A stretch of 64,000 nucleotides of DNA from Tritrichomonas musculus (Eukaryota > Parabasalia > Tritrichomonadida > Tritrichomonadidae), in NCBI GenBank assembly GCA_039105265.1, contig JAPFFF010000044.1, positions 806,001 through 870,000 of the forward strand. The letters run 5' to 3'. The notes under the pieces are model-generated. The model had not been told where the DNA came from. It was given only the letters and a program-made list of their open reading frames with translations, and ran no database searches. The position numbers were made by a program, and so were the translations under genes. Shown piece after piece: positions 37,133 through 45,347 of the stretch (positions are counted from its first letter, which is position 1; every line of letters starts with the position of its first letter).

Positions 37133-37324
37133 ATCATGATGATTTAATGATTTAGTCGTTTTTGGTGGAGGTTCATGAAATACATTTCCTTTTTCATTAT
37201 AACATTTCACTGTCGGAGCTGAGTTTATTTTTGTTCTCTTCTTTTGCATCGTTAATTGTAATCTATCAAAATAGTTTTTGTGTTTATCATCATGAACGGT
37301 TCTCATTTGATTAATAGCAGACAT
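37091..37324 (-). CDS. small basic unknown protein
   Basis: A 77-residue protein with a His/Lys/Arg-rich first half (HDDKHKNYFDR, QKKRTK) and a Pro-rich HEPPPKTTK segment that recalls, weakly, the LHEPPVS segment of the 142-residue family in D and A. The start shares a 14-bp gap with the divergent next gene. No family is assigned with confidence. Confidence 0.45.
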   Translation of the reverse strand: MSAINQMRTVHDDKHKNYFDRLQLTMQKKRTKINSAPTVKCYNEKGNVFHEPPPKTTKSLNHHDSLNHSVVVRSNNI

Positions 37325-37338
37325 TTAATTGCTATTAA

Positions 37339-37566
37339 ATGAGTGAACTAACAGAATACAAGAAAGAAATACCAGAACTAAAACGAATCAAACGAGGCTT
37401 GAAAGAAAAGTGTTATGATTACAAACAATGTCTCAACAATATCAAATCAGGAATGTTGGGCTCTGATGGTCTCGCCGTTCGCGAATCTCTTATTGAAGAC
37501 ATCAACAGTCTCAAAAATAAAGTTCATCAACTTGAGAACGAATTAAATGAACTGTCCAGTAAATGA
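37339..37566 (+). CDS. small coiled-coil protein overlapping the right terminal repeat
   Basis: A 75-residue helical protein, charged, with a C-terminal coiled coil (LKNKVHQLENELNELSSK). Its 3' half lies inside the right terminal inverted repeat, so a partial copy of the same sequence occurs in the left repeat. A loose likeness to the 78/81-residue family is seen, but it is not firm. The TAAATG start fits the local pattern. Confidence 0.55.
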   Translation: MSELTEYKKEIPELKRIKRGLKEKCYDYKQCLNNIKSGMLGSDGLAVRESLIEDINSLKNKVHQLENELNELSSK

Positions 37567-37772
37567 AACATCAATTGATGGTAATCATTAAATGAGTTCA
37601 TATTATTTTTGTTCATTAGTCGTGTTGACGGTGGGCTTTAGCCCGACGGAAACCGACTGATATATACTACTAAACAAGTTCAAAGATGTAAATTCAAAGA
37701 TGAAGATTCAAAAGTGGCAACCGTCAATCTCAATTTTATCTCACCCCACCAAATCAACATACATATACTACT
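37492..37772. repeat. right terminal inverted repeat of element B
   Basis: The reverse complement of 21084-21391, ending in CATATACTACT at 37772. The internal terminus-like motif is repeated at 37671, 101 bases from the end, as on the left. Differences from the left copy are scattered substitutions and one block of about 30 bases. Confidence 0.92.
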
Positions 37773-37778
37773 CAGGAG
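37773..37778. repeat. 6-bp target-site duplication, right copy (CAGGAG)
   Basis: An exact copy of the six bases at 21078-21083, directly after the last base of element B. Confidence 0.9.
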
Positions 37779-38428
37779 AGTATACAGTAGACCAAGGACG
37801 TCATAAAATTCATGATTGGAGGAGTTTAGTCAATGATGAAAATATAGACGAAGATGTTATTGATGACTACTTGAAACTTCTATATGAAAAAGGAAAGAGA
37901 TTGAATAAACAACCTGGTCAAAATGAGGCAGAGTTTGATAAAAAGAAAATATTGGTTTTACCTACTGCATTTTATACCCTCCTTTCTATAGCATATGAGA
38001 CTAATGATATGGAAAAAATACATGAACTGATGAAAAGTCCTATCTCAGGTAAACAGTCATTTTCACATTTCGATAAAGTATTTGTCCCCATTTGTTCAGA
38101 TGGAGAACATTGGGTTTTATGTATTGTTCGATATTCAAAGAAAATAATCGAATGCTATGACTCTGAGAATAAGTCAATGGCACCAGAGGTAAAGACACTT
38201 AATAAGTATATCGATATTTCAGCAACAGGTAAGTTAAAAGCAAAATATTATGATGTACCTAGTCAAAGGAATAACAAGGATTGTGGAGTGTTTCTAATGG
38301 AATCTTGTCGTACCTTTTTGCATGAAGGAGATGGTAAGTTTAAACAACGCAATATGCCAGATATTAGAAAGAGAATACTTCGAGAACTTCAAAACAATGA
38401 ATTAGAAACAGGTGTTGTATATAAATAA
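37779..38428 (+). pseudogene. protease gene of element A, catalytic part, interrupted by B
   Basis: This part carries the Ulp1/adenovirus-protease pattern: HWVLCIVRYSKKIIECYDSEN gives the His and the acidic residue, and NNKDCGVFLMESCR gives the catalytic Cys in its usual DCGVF setting. It would mature capsid proteins in the virion. The open frame extends 79 bases back into element B's terminal repeat, which is not part of the original gene. The other part lies at 20186-21083 on the far side of element B. Confidence 0.85.
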
Positions 38429-38449
38429 AGACTTTTTATTCAACTCGAA

Positions 38450-39451
38450 ATGGAATTACCACCAAGTGTTAAAACTCTTTATCCTAATCGAGATAATATA
38501 GTTAATGATGGTAATACACCTCTTCCAATCGAAACAGCCTACTTCCTTGAGGATGCTCAACATGATAAAGCTAAGTTTAATAGGTATTGGTTTAATTTCC
38601 CACCAGAATGGTCAACTGCAAACAAAGGGGAATCTATTGTTGGCATTCGTTCAGCACATATCATTAAGAGACGACGCAAAATGGAAGTAGAGATTGAAAT
38701 ATATAAGATACATAAGAAAACATATGAGTTTGTCTGTGGTGGAACATGGGATGATGGAACACTAAAAGAAGACTATATAACTGGTACTAATCATGAATAC
38801 GGGTGCTTTAAAGTCATTGATTGGGTGTCAGTAGATGGAGATTTACGTGGATTTTTTGATGCAGTTAATAGTGCTTTCAAGTCATACATTAGAACTTCTA
38901 AATTAGAAAAATTTGTACAAAATGATGACGATATACAAGATAGAGATATACAAACAGATGGATATTATGATAAAAATGGTTTTCATGAAATTATTTATAC
39001 AGAAAGAAATAAAGCAGATAATCATAAATACTACTATACTAACAGTAAGAATGAACAAGATTGGGATTATACTGCACCATATATGAACTTTTTCCAACTT
39101 AAATCCTGGAATGAAGACTTTGCAGATGTATTTAATATAGGTAATGGAATATTTCAAAATAAACCAGAAAAATATCAAACATGGCACAAGGAATTGATAT
39201 TTGATAATATATGGGACAGACAATCATGTAAAATATATTCATCTATAGGTGAACAAGCATTGCATAACTATATTGGAGATAGTGATGTTGAATATAGTCC
39301 TATTAAGTACTTCAAGTTAAACTCCATGGACCAAAAGTTTTGGATAGACTTCTATAGTAAAGCCCATTATTATTGTCCAACCAAACTACCTCCAAATGAT
39401 TCATTTGTTATCGAAATGCAATTCCTTCAATATGATAAGATGTTTATTTAA
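38450..39451 (+). CDS. penton-like minor capsid protein
   Basis: A 333-residue protein matching both ends of the 436-residue relative at 16276: IETAYFLEDAQHDKAKFNRYWFNFP near residue 25, GESIVGIRS, and the C-terminal WDRQSCKIYSSIGEQ, SPIKYFKLNS and SFVIEMQFL segments. Its middle is beta-rich and lacks the helical insertion of the D protein. A DRDIQTDGYYD segment near residue 165 has the form of an LC8-binding motif. The penton role is inferred from its place between protease and integrase. Confidence 0.65.
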   Translation: MELPPSVKTLYPNRDNIVNDGNTPLPIETAYFLEDAQHDKAKFNRYWFNFPPEWSTANKGESIVGIRSAHIIKRRRKMEVEIEIYKIHKKTYEFVCGGTWDDGTLKEDYITGTNHEYGCFKVIDWVSVDGDLRGFFDAVNSAFKSYIRTSKLEKFVQNDDDIQDRDIQTDGYYDKNGFHEIIYTERNKADNHKYYYTNSKNEQDWDYTAPYMNFFQLKSWNEDFADVFNIGNGIFQNKPEKYQTWHKELIFDNIWDRQSCKIYSSIGEQALHNYIGDSDVEYSPIKYFKLNSMDQKFWIDFYSKAHYYCPTKLPPNDSFVIEMQFLQYDKMFI

Positions 39452-39457
39452 AAATAA

Positions 39458-40576
39458 ATGAGTAAAGAAGAACCAACCCCATATGAAAAATTATACAACA
39501 AAGCTAAATGGAGGACCTTGGACAAATACCTTAGCATGGCAAAACAAGAGAATCTGAATGAAGAGGAAGCAAAGAAATACTTTGATGAAAGAGTAGTACA
39601 TGATAAGAGAGTACCAAAAGCACAATATATACCTATCGTATCGAAACACCCTGATGGTTATCAAATGGATACCTTCATTAACAATAAAGAGGCAGGTGGG
39701 TTGAATTATCTAATGTTCATCAATATTAACACTCGAAAAGCATATGCATATCCTATGAATGGTAAAGGAGCAAGGGAAGTATTGGCAGCGCTTCATAAAT
39801 TTGTTAATGATGTACCTCATGTATATTCAATAACAAGTGATGAGGATGCTGCATATTTATCATCAACTGTATTAGACTTCATGAGAGAGAAGAACATAAA
39901 ATACCTAACAACAACTGAGAATAACCATAATGTACTTGGCATTATTAATAGATTTATGAGAACTATAAGAGATGCTATTGGTGAAAATAGGTTTATTCAA
40001 CCAAAGGAGATGCATGATTTGGTAAACATATATAATAACTCTCCTCATAGGTCTTTAGATAATAAAGCACCTAATGATATTACTCCAGAGGATGAAATAA
40101 AGTACATACAAAAGAATGCACGCATTAATCCATATCATTTTAATCCAGGTGAGAAGGTCAGGTTAGTACTCGAAAAAGAACCATTTGGTAAAAGAAGAAG
40201 TAATTTGTCTAATGAGTCTTATATAGTTGACTCACAAAAAGGTAATCAGTTTGTGGTCAAGTCCAAAGATGGTTCAACAAGTTCATTCCCTGGATATAGG
40301 TTGTTAAGGACAAGAGACAAAAGGATTAAAGTAGCTGAAAGACTAAATGAAGGTAAAGAAGGTATTATTGAAAAAATATATAACTTTGATGAAGATACTG
40401 GTAAGTATGATTTAAAATGGGAAGGAGTCGAAGGTGATGATGCCTTTGCTAGACAAACTATTAGAGATGTAAGGAGAGGTAATCCATTAGTACTTGGTAC
40501 AGCAGAAAGACAATATTGGTTGGAACAAAAGAAGAAAGGAGAACCAATACCAGATAAAATTATGAAATACATTTAA
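39458..40576 (+). CDS. int: retroviral-type (rve) integrase of Polinton
   Basis: A 372-residue integrase, similar along its length to that at 15179. The core starts at YQMDTFI (about residue 67), with YLMFININTRKAYAYPM, SITSDEDAAYL near 126 and NHNVLGIINRFMRTIRD near 150, then NNSPHRSLD. The SH3-like tail has FNPGEKVRLV and a second Lys-rich beta domain follows, ending EQKKKGEPIPDKIMKYI. It starts 6 bp after the penton-like gene, so the pair are probably co-expressed or closely packed. Confidence 0.9.
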   Translation: MSKEEPTPYEKLYNKAKWRTLDKYLSMAKQENLNEEEAKKYFDERVVHDKRVPKAQYIPIVSKHPDGYQMDTFINNKEAGGLNYLMFININTRKAYAYPMNGKGAREVLAALHKFVNDVPHVYSITSDEDAAYLSSTVLDFMREKNIKYLTTTENNHNVLGIINRFMRTIRDAIGENRFIQPKEMHDLVNIYNNSPHRSLDNKAPNDITPEDEIKYIQKNARINPYHFNPGEKVRLVLEKEPFGKRRSNLSNESYIVDSQKGNQFVVKSKDGSTSSFPGYRLLRTRDKRIKVAERLNEGKEGIIEKIYNFDEDTGKYDLKWEGVEGDDAFARQTIRDVRRGNPLVLGTAERQYWLEQKKKGEPIPDKIMKYI

Positions 40577-40586
40577 AAATTTGTAA

Positions 40587-41453
40587 ATGGATGAACCCCC
40601 AAGTGCAGAACTAATAAATAAAGTAGAAACATTGATTAAAGAAACCTTACGGAAGAACATGAAAGAAATAGATGGAGCATTAATTAAACCATTATCACCT
40701 GATTATCCTTTTAGCACAAACGGTATACATTTTTTAATTGGTAAACCAGGTGCTGGTAAAAGTTTTTGGATATGGAGACATATTATGATAACAGAGAGGT
40801 TGTTTAAACATCCATACTACCAAAAGATAATATTTTGCTCAAGCTCTGGTAAAATGGATAAAACAGCTGAAACACTTAATAAACAGATACAATCAAGAAT
40901 CGATTATGTAAAGGAAAGAGAATTAATGAGTTATCTAAAACGACATCTTCGAAGAAAGATAAAGTACTATGCCATTGTCAAATATGTACTATCTCGAATG
41001 AAAGAGACCAATGACGAAATGAGGAGGCTCATTGAGAAGCATCATTTAAATGAGCTCAATGATAAAATAATATATATAGCAAATAAGCTCGTCAAGTATG
41101 AAACATCATCATATCCATATAATACATTATTGATACTAGATGATTGTGCAGGTAGTGATTTATTAAAGAATGGTAATAGTGAATTTATCAAGTTGTTAAC
41201 CAAAACAAGACACTATAATTTAACATGTATCATGGCAATACAAACAATTCGATTTGTTCATATAAATGCTAAAAGGTTAGCAACAGATATCATATGTTAT
41301 ACAGGATATAGTGAGGAAGATTTTACGAGCTTGTTGCAACAAACAAATAACTCATTAAATACTAAACAGACAGTAGCTGAGTACCTACAACATAAAGAAC
41401 CACATGAGAAGTTTGTAATGAACATTACGGCATCTAAGTACTATTTTGAATAA
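40587..41453 (+). CDS. A32-like DNA-packaging ATPase
   Basis: A 288-residue protein. Walker A GKPGAGKS is near residues 51-58 and Walker B LLILDDCAG near 180-188, with AIQTIRFVHINAKRLATDI after them. It is very similar to the D protein at 14314. It would translocate element DNA into the capsid. It lies between integrase and pVI-like genes on the same strand, with gaps of 10 and 18 bp. Confidence 0.9.
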   Translation: MDEPPSAELINKVETLIKETLRKNMKEIDGALIKPLSPDYPFSTNGIHFLIGKPGAGKSFWIWRHIMITERLFKHPYYQKIIFCSSSGKMDKTAETLNKQIQSRIDYVKERELMSYLKRHLRRKIKYYAIVKYVLSRMKETNDEMRRLIEKHHLNELNDKIIYIANKLVKYETSSYPYNTLLILDDCAGSDLLKNGNSEFIKLLTKTRHYNLTCIMAIQTIRFVHINAKRLATDIICYTGYSEEDFTSLLQQTNNSLNTKQTVAEYLQHKEPHEKFVMNITASKYYFE

Positions 41454-41471
41454 TTTTTTATTATTTTTTAA
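41453..41471 (+). promoter_or_regulatory. T-rich promoter-like tract
   Basis: A TTTTTTATTATTTTTTAAATG context fills the whole gap between the ATPase stop and the next ATG. It is one of the clearest examples of the T-rich plus TAAATG pattern. Confidence 0.45.
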
Positions 41472-41927
41472 ATGGGAATTCAACGTCATTCAGTAGAAGA
41501 TTATTGGAAGCCAAATTATGCTAAACAAAAAGAATTTTCTCCATGGCAAACGATAATAAAAGGAGGAGTAGGTTTAGGTGGTAAATTATTAATGGGAGCT
41601 GCAGATAGTTTTACTGGAGGTCTTGCAAGTAAATTATTGGATGCTTCAGCAGGTGGATTAACCAAGCATGCTGGTGTTATTGGTTCAGTTGCGAGAGGTC
41701 TTGGTGAAAGCTTCTTGAGCGATAAAACAAGAAATAGATTAGCAAACATAGCTGACACAGCATTAAAATATGTCCCAGAAGGAAATGTGAAAACTGCCTT
41801 GTCATCAATTAATAAATCTGCAAAAGGCGATTCAGTTGGTGCACCTCTTGAAAAGCCAACATTTTCATCTAATTCATTAAAAGAGAGTGAATTTACTACA
41901 AACAATCATGCGAGAACTTACATCTGA
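41472..41927 (+). CDS. Gly/Ala-rich amphipathic minor virion protein (pVI-like)
   Basis: A 151-residue protein with a short basic N-terminus, a Gly-rich hydrophobic segment (about residues 27-60, GGVGLGGKLLMGAAD), a second amphipathic stretch and a polar tail. Position and composition match 13774-14307 in D. It is probably an entry or core-associated minor capsid protein; this is inference. Confidence 0.6.
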   Translation: MGIQRHSVEDYWKPNYAKQKEFSPWQTIIKGGVGLGGKLLMGAADSFTGGLASKLLDASAGGLTKHAGVIGSVARGLGESFLSDKTRNRLANIADTALKYVPEGNVKTALSSINKSAKGDSVGAPLEKPTFSSNSLKESEFTTNNHARTYI

Positions 41928-41976
41928 TGAAAACTCAATAAAACTCAATTTATGGACTTTTTTTGTTTATTTTTAA

Positions 41977-42492
41977 ATGTCAAAACATCTAACAGGTTCT
42001 AAGAGACTTGCGGTTATTCATAAATGGTTGAATGGAAGGGATGACCCAGATTGGGAAGTTTTGCCAACAAAGAAGAAAGACAAGTATATAGTAAAACCCC
42101 GAAAAACTCCAATTCGTCAAGATTCTCAAGAAAACTCAGAAAGTGAAAATATCGATGAAACTCAAGAAAACTCAAATAGTGATGATTTTGAAGAAACTCC
42201 CAGAAAGTCATTAAGTTCGAAAGCTGCACGAAAACCTCCAAAACCACGAAAACCTCAACAAACATATGACCTTACTGTGAATGAAGAAATACTCAAACAA
42301 TTAAAATCACTAGGTGAAGAAATGAAGATAAGTCGAGAAAAGAAAGAACAGAGACGAATGATAAAAGAGGTTGTTGATAAAAGAATGAGTCAACCAAGAC
42401 AACAATATGTTCCTGAAGAACCACCACAACAATATATACCTCCTCAACGAATAATGGGTAGGAGAAATCGCATCTTTGAAGATATGATGTAA
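41977..42492 (+). CDS. coiled-coil virion protein, family shared with D
   Basis: A 171-residue protein sharing MSKHLTGSKRL, WLNGRDDPDW, VLPTKKKDKYIVK and the C-terminal RRNRIFEDMM with 13188-13742. The middle is Ser/Glu-rich with a repeated TQENSNS/SQENSES pattern, then a Pro/Lys patch, then a charged helix with KEQRRMIKEVVDKRM. It is likely a capsid linker. The ATG follows TTTTTTTGTTTATTTTTAA. Confidence 0.7.
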   Translation: MSKHLTGSKRLAVIHKWLNGRDDPDWEVLPTKKKDKYIVKPRKTPIRQDSQENSESENIDETQENSNSDDFEETPRKSLSSKAARKPPKPRKPQQTYDLTVNEEILKQLKSLGEEMKISREKKEQRRMIKEVVDKRMSQPRQQYVPEEPPQQYIPPQRIMGRRNRIFEDMM

Positions 42493-42510
42493 ATTTTTTT
42501 CATCTAAAAA

Positions 42511-44193
42511 ATGCTCAACAAGGAACAATATATGAGAACCTCAGCTGAGGTTTGTACCCAAATTGCATCCTATTTTGATGTTGTCGATAATTGCATAGCA
42601 CTTAGTGATACAAATAAGGCATACTCATTAAATCCTCAAACATCATATTCACCATCACCACCAATTAAGAGTGGTTCATATACAACATGTATTATCTCGC
42701 CCAATACTCATAATACAGCAGATATATATAATGGCTTTATTCGAGCAGATATGAAAGTGATGATAAAAATAGACAAGCCAATTCTAAGTGATTTAGAAAA
42801 TGTCAGTGGTTATAATTTTGGTAAGGTTTGGTTTGGTTTCAAGGATGCTCGAGATGCTGTTGAGAAGTATGAAATTGTAGCTAATGGTATGACGCTTTAT
42901 ACCCAGAACTTTGGATGTGAAGAATCCTTTTTAACTGCATGTTGTGCAAATGAAGTTACTAAAAGAGCTGATATATATAGTAAAGCAAGACATAAGGATA
43001 TTTGGAATGATACTCATGGAAGGAGATGTGGTTTTGTTGCAAATCTTAACAAAGATGTGTCTTCTGTTACTGAAACAATAAGATTAAAGATTGATTTACG
43101 ACGATTCCTACCATTATCTAATATCAAGTACTTGCCAGCATTTGCAGGTAAAATCGAATTACGTCTATACTTTTCAACAGCTGGTATGGTATATTGTCCA
43201 GTTGGTTTTGAAAAGAGCTTGGTTGCTAATCCACATATAATGAAAGACTTCAATGTTGATGAAATTACCAATGAATTTCGACCTATTGGAGAACCAATAT
43301 GGATGTGGACAAGTACCGAAAAAATAGCAATGGATAAGATTAATCACCCCGACAATCTTCCACCTGTTGGTGAAAATCATGGAGGAGCATATGAAATTAC
43401 AGGAGCTGACAAGACTAAGGAAAGAGTTGACCGAACTATTTACAGTGATTGGAGAACTTGGAGTGTTGTTGATTATTCCATTGAAGAATGCGCGAGTATT
43501 ATACCTTGTTTTGGTATTCATGAATCTGTATATACAGCACTTGTTCAAAGATATGCTAACCCACAACATCCACTTACATTCCCAACACAGATTATGTCAT
43601 TTTACACTTGTACAAGACCTCTTAATAATGAACAAGATAAAGCAACTATTACTATTACACCTAATTTTGTAGATAGTATGTTTTGCTTATTCCCACTCAA
43701 GCATACACATAAGACATACTTCAAGAATCCTATGTTTGAAGCATTTCATATGAATTGTGGTAATTACAACAATATTCCTGCTAAAGCATTTGGTACTAAT
43801 GGTAAGTATCCAGAGTTCCTCGAATATTGCCAGAATGCAATGAACATGAATGGAGAGCAAAATGGATTTAATAAAGAGGTTATAGCAAGTCTAGCTAATG
43901 AGTATCAATATAATGAAAATACAACAGGTTATTATCCAAATGATAGGTCCTCATTCTTCATAGGTCTTCCAACTGAAACGGATGGAACATATCAACAAGG
44001 TCTTTCAAGGCTTGCACCTATTAACTTCGAACTGATATGTAGTCAAAAGGCAGATAATCCATTTAGAAAGGAAGTTGATACGCCTCCATTATTATGCTTA
44101 TTAACAGATATATCAATTAGTGTTTTGATTAGACCAAATGGTATGCCACCATCAGTACGTATTGGTCCTTATGATTTAACAACCCCTGAATAA
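42511..44193 (+). CDS. mcp: major capsid protein (double jelly-roll type)
   Basis: A 560-residue relative of the MCP at 11510. N-terminal RTSAEVCTQIASYFDVVDNC and TSYSPSPPI segments are near identical; VWFGFKDARDAVEKYEIVANG is near residue 110; AGKIELRLYFS and the C-terminal half are also shared. Beta-rich throughout with no membrane segment. It is followed by the 142-family gene after 31 bp, as in D but without D's two extra genes. Confidence 0.88.
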   Translation: MLNKEQYMRTSAEVCTQIASYFDVVDNCIALSDTNKAYSLNPQTSYSPSPPIKSGSYTTCIISPNTHNTADIYNGFIRADMKVMIKIDKPILSDLENVSGYNFGKVWFGFKDARDAVEKYEIVANGMTLYTQNFGCEESFLTACCANEVTKRADIYSKARHKDIWNDTHGRRCGFVANLNKDVSSVTETIRLKIDLRRFLPLSNIKYLPAFAGKIELRLYFSTAGMVYCPVGFEKSLVANPHIMKDFNVDEITNEFRPIGEPIWMWTSTEKIAMDKINHPDNLPPVGENHGGAYEITGADKTKERVDRTIYSDWRTWSVVDYSIEECASIIPCFGIHESVYTALVQRYANPQHPLTFPTQIMSFYTCTRPLNNEQDKATITITPNFVDSMFCLFPLKHTHKTYFKNPMFEAFHMNCGNYNNIPAKAFGTNGKYPEFLEYCQNAMNMNGEQNGFNKEVIASLANEYQYNENTTGYYPNDRSSFFIGLPTETDGTYQQGLSRLAPINFELICSQKADNPFRKEVDTPPLLCLLTDISISVLIRPNGMPPSVRIGPYDLTTPE

Positions 44194-44207
44194 AAATAAA
44201 GAAGGAT

Positions 44208-44224
44208 ATTTTATTTTTTTGTAA
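44208..44224 (+). promoter_or_regulatory. T-rich promoter-like tract
   Basis: ATATTTTATTTTTTTGTAAATG fills the gap after the MCP gene, the same layout as before the other element genes. Confidence 0.4.
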
Positions 44225-44508
44225 ATGTCGAATGATTATAGAAGCCCACATGCTGAGATTGTTGGAAGAGAAGGTATGATGTTTAATGAAGCTACCATGA
44301 AAAATAAAGACATAGAATTCCAACATTTTGGTGTATTCAGCAATACTAATACATATTCAGTCACATTCAATCCTTTTATTAATCGACCACCTACTCAGAT
44401 TATTGAACATGATGAGCCTGTTAGATTCCCAGATACTCGAGAACATATAACGAAACCTCTACATGAACCTCCTGTTAGCATGACTGATGGTGGATTTTAT
44501 AGACATAT
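44225..44508 (+). pseudogene. start of 142-residue-family gene, interrupted by element C
   Basis: The first part matches 9876-10304 in D: EIVGREGMMFNEATM, EFQHFGVFSNTNTYSVTFNPFINRPPT and TKPLHEPPVSMTDGGF. It is interrupted at 44,508 by the left end of element C. The open frame that continues to 44,671 reads C's terminal DNA and is not part of this gene. Confidence 0.8.
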
Positions 44509-44798
44509 AGTAGTATATGTTTGTCATGATTTTAGGACTTCGTCCCAAACTCCTGACAAACCCTTTGAAAACACCTTATTTTGGGCACTTTTTTGGTCTC
44601 AAACACCTCATTTTAGCCCTTTTTTGACTCAAAAAGTCGTCCAACAATTTCTTAAGTATCCCCATACTTGACCCCCCTATTTTCACTCAACAATTTGGGT
44701 TCAAAAAGATGTTTGTCATACTCGCTAATAAAGTCATTGATTTAGGGCCTATCAACTTTTTTGAAACTTTTTTTGAAAAAAAATATTTTTTATCCCCA
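44509..44798. repeat. left end of element C, no gene
   Basis: About 290 bases from the terminus to the first gene. After the shared 12 bases the sequence differs from B and E. It holds two imperfect copies of a block of about 35 bases (TTTTTTGGTCTCAAACACC and TTTTTTGACTCAAAAAGTC) and a T-rich tract, TATTTTTTATCCCCA, just before the ATG. It presumably is one terminal inverted repeat; the other copy is outside the window. Confidence 0.6.
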
Positions 44799-45320
44799 AT
44801 GCAAATGACAAAGCCACTTTATTTATCTGTCAATAAATTATGTGATAAATTGGAAGAATATATTGAGACCCACAAAGAGAAGGACCCCGCCATCGATTCG
44901 GCTCATGAATTCTATATTATCATCGACAAAGAGTATCTCTTTCCGGACAAATTTAACGCCAATAGAATAGTTTGCAGGCCCTTAGTCGTCTCAATTTATA
45001 AGAATCAACAGTTTCTATACAAAGAATTATGTGAGTTATTTGACTGCGAAAAGGTATATCTATGCTTTAACAAGAAGGGAAGTCACTACTCAATCGACAC
45101 AGCAAAGAACGGGAAAAACAAGATACAGGACGTGGTTATTGTAAGGGAAGCAAAGAAATTTACAACTAAGGATAGCAAAGAGATTGAATATCATCAGATG
45201 TTTCAATATGACGCAGGCTTTTTGATTGAAGAAATAGATACTAGAATTAAGTCAAATCGTCCTAATTGTGCCGGTCTAAGCAAGGATTATGGTAGATTTA
45301 TCAAGGAATGTGGCATATAA
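44799..45320 (+). CDS. first gene of element C, unknown protein
   Basis: A 173-residue protein from the ATG at 44799 (MQMTKPL; 44805 also possible), chosen because the T-rich tract sits directly upstream; an ATG at 44709 would read through terminal DNA. It is a soluble alpha/beta protein with YIETHKEK, CRPLVVSIY and a C-terminal EIEYHQMFQYDAGFLIEEI segment that is loosely like the YKYYNYSI part of the 149/153-residue family. Position as the first gene after the left end is the same as in B. Function unknown. Confidence 0.6.
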   Translation: MQMTKPLYLSVNKLCDKLEEYIETHKEKDPAIDSAHEFYIIIDKEYLFPDKFNANRIVCRPLVVSIYKNQQFLYKELCELFDCEKVYLCFNKKGSHYSIDTAKNGKNKIQDVVIVREAKKFTTKDSKEIEYHQMFQYDAGFLIEEIDTRIKSNRPNCAGLSKDYGRFIKECGI

Positions 45321-45328
45321 ACAGACCC

Positions 45329-45347
45329 TTATTTTTTTGTAAATCAA
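45329..45347 (+). promoter_or_regulatory. T-rich promoter-like tract
   Basis: TTATTTTTTTGTAAATCAAATG precedes the large virion gene, matching the layout seen at 44208-44224 in a different element. Confidence 0.4.

Larger units (their letters stand above)
21084..37772. mobile_element. Polinton-like element B (both ends present, 16.7 kb)
   Basis: An element of 16,689 bp with terminal inverted repeats of about 300 bp starting AGTAGTATATGT and flanked by CAGGAG. It encodes a long pPolB with an HNH module, a packaging ATPase, a KilA-N protein, a fibre-like protein, capsid-type proteins and about nine small proteins. No rve integrase or protease is visible. It lies inside the protease gene of element A. 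It looks broken in about three places, and the two terminal repeats differ at a modest number of positions, so it is not brand new. Confidence 0.93.
37779..44508. mobile_element. Polinton element A, right part
   Basis: A continues here after element B, with the catalytic part of the protease, then penton-like protein, integrase, ATPase, pVI-like, coiled-coil, MCP and the start of the 142-residue-family gene, all on the plus strand. The gene order equals that of D read from its right side. It is interrupted at 44,508 by element C. Apart from the two insertions the genes look whole. Confidence 0.88.

Noticed and set aside
44509-44671. Longer protein made from the interrupted 142-family gene and element C
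   Set aside because: The downstream codons are terminal DNA of C and have no relation to the D homologue.
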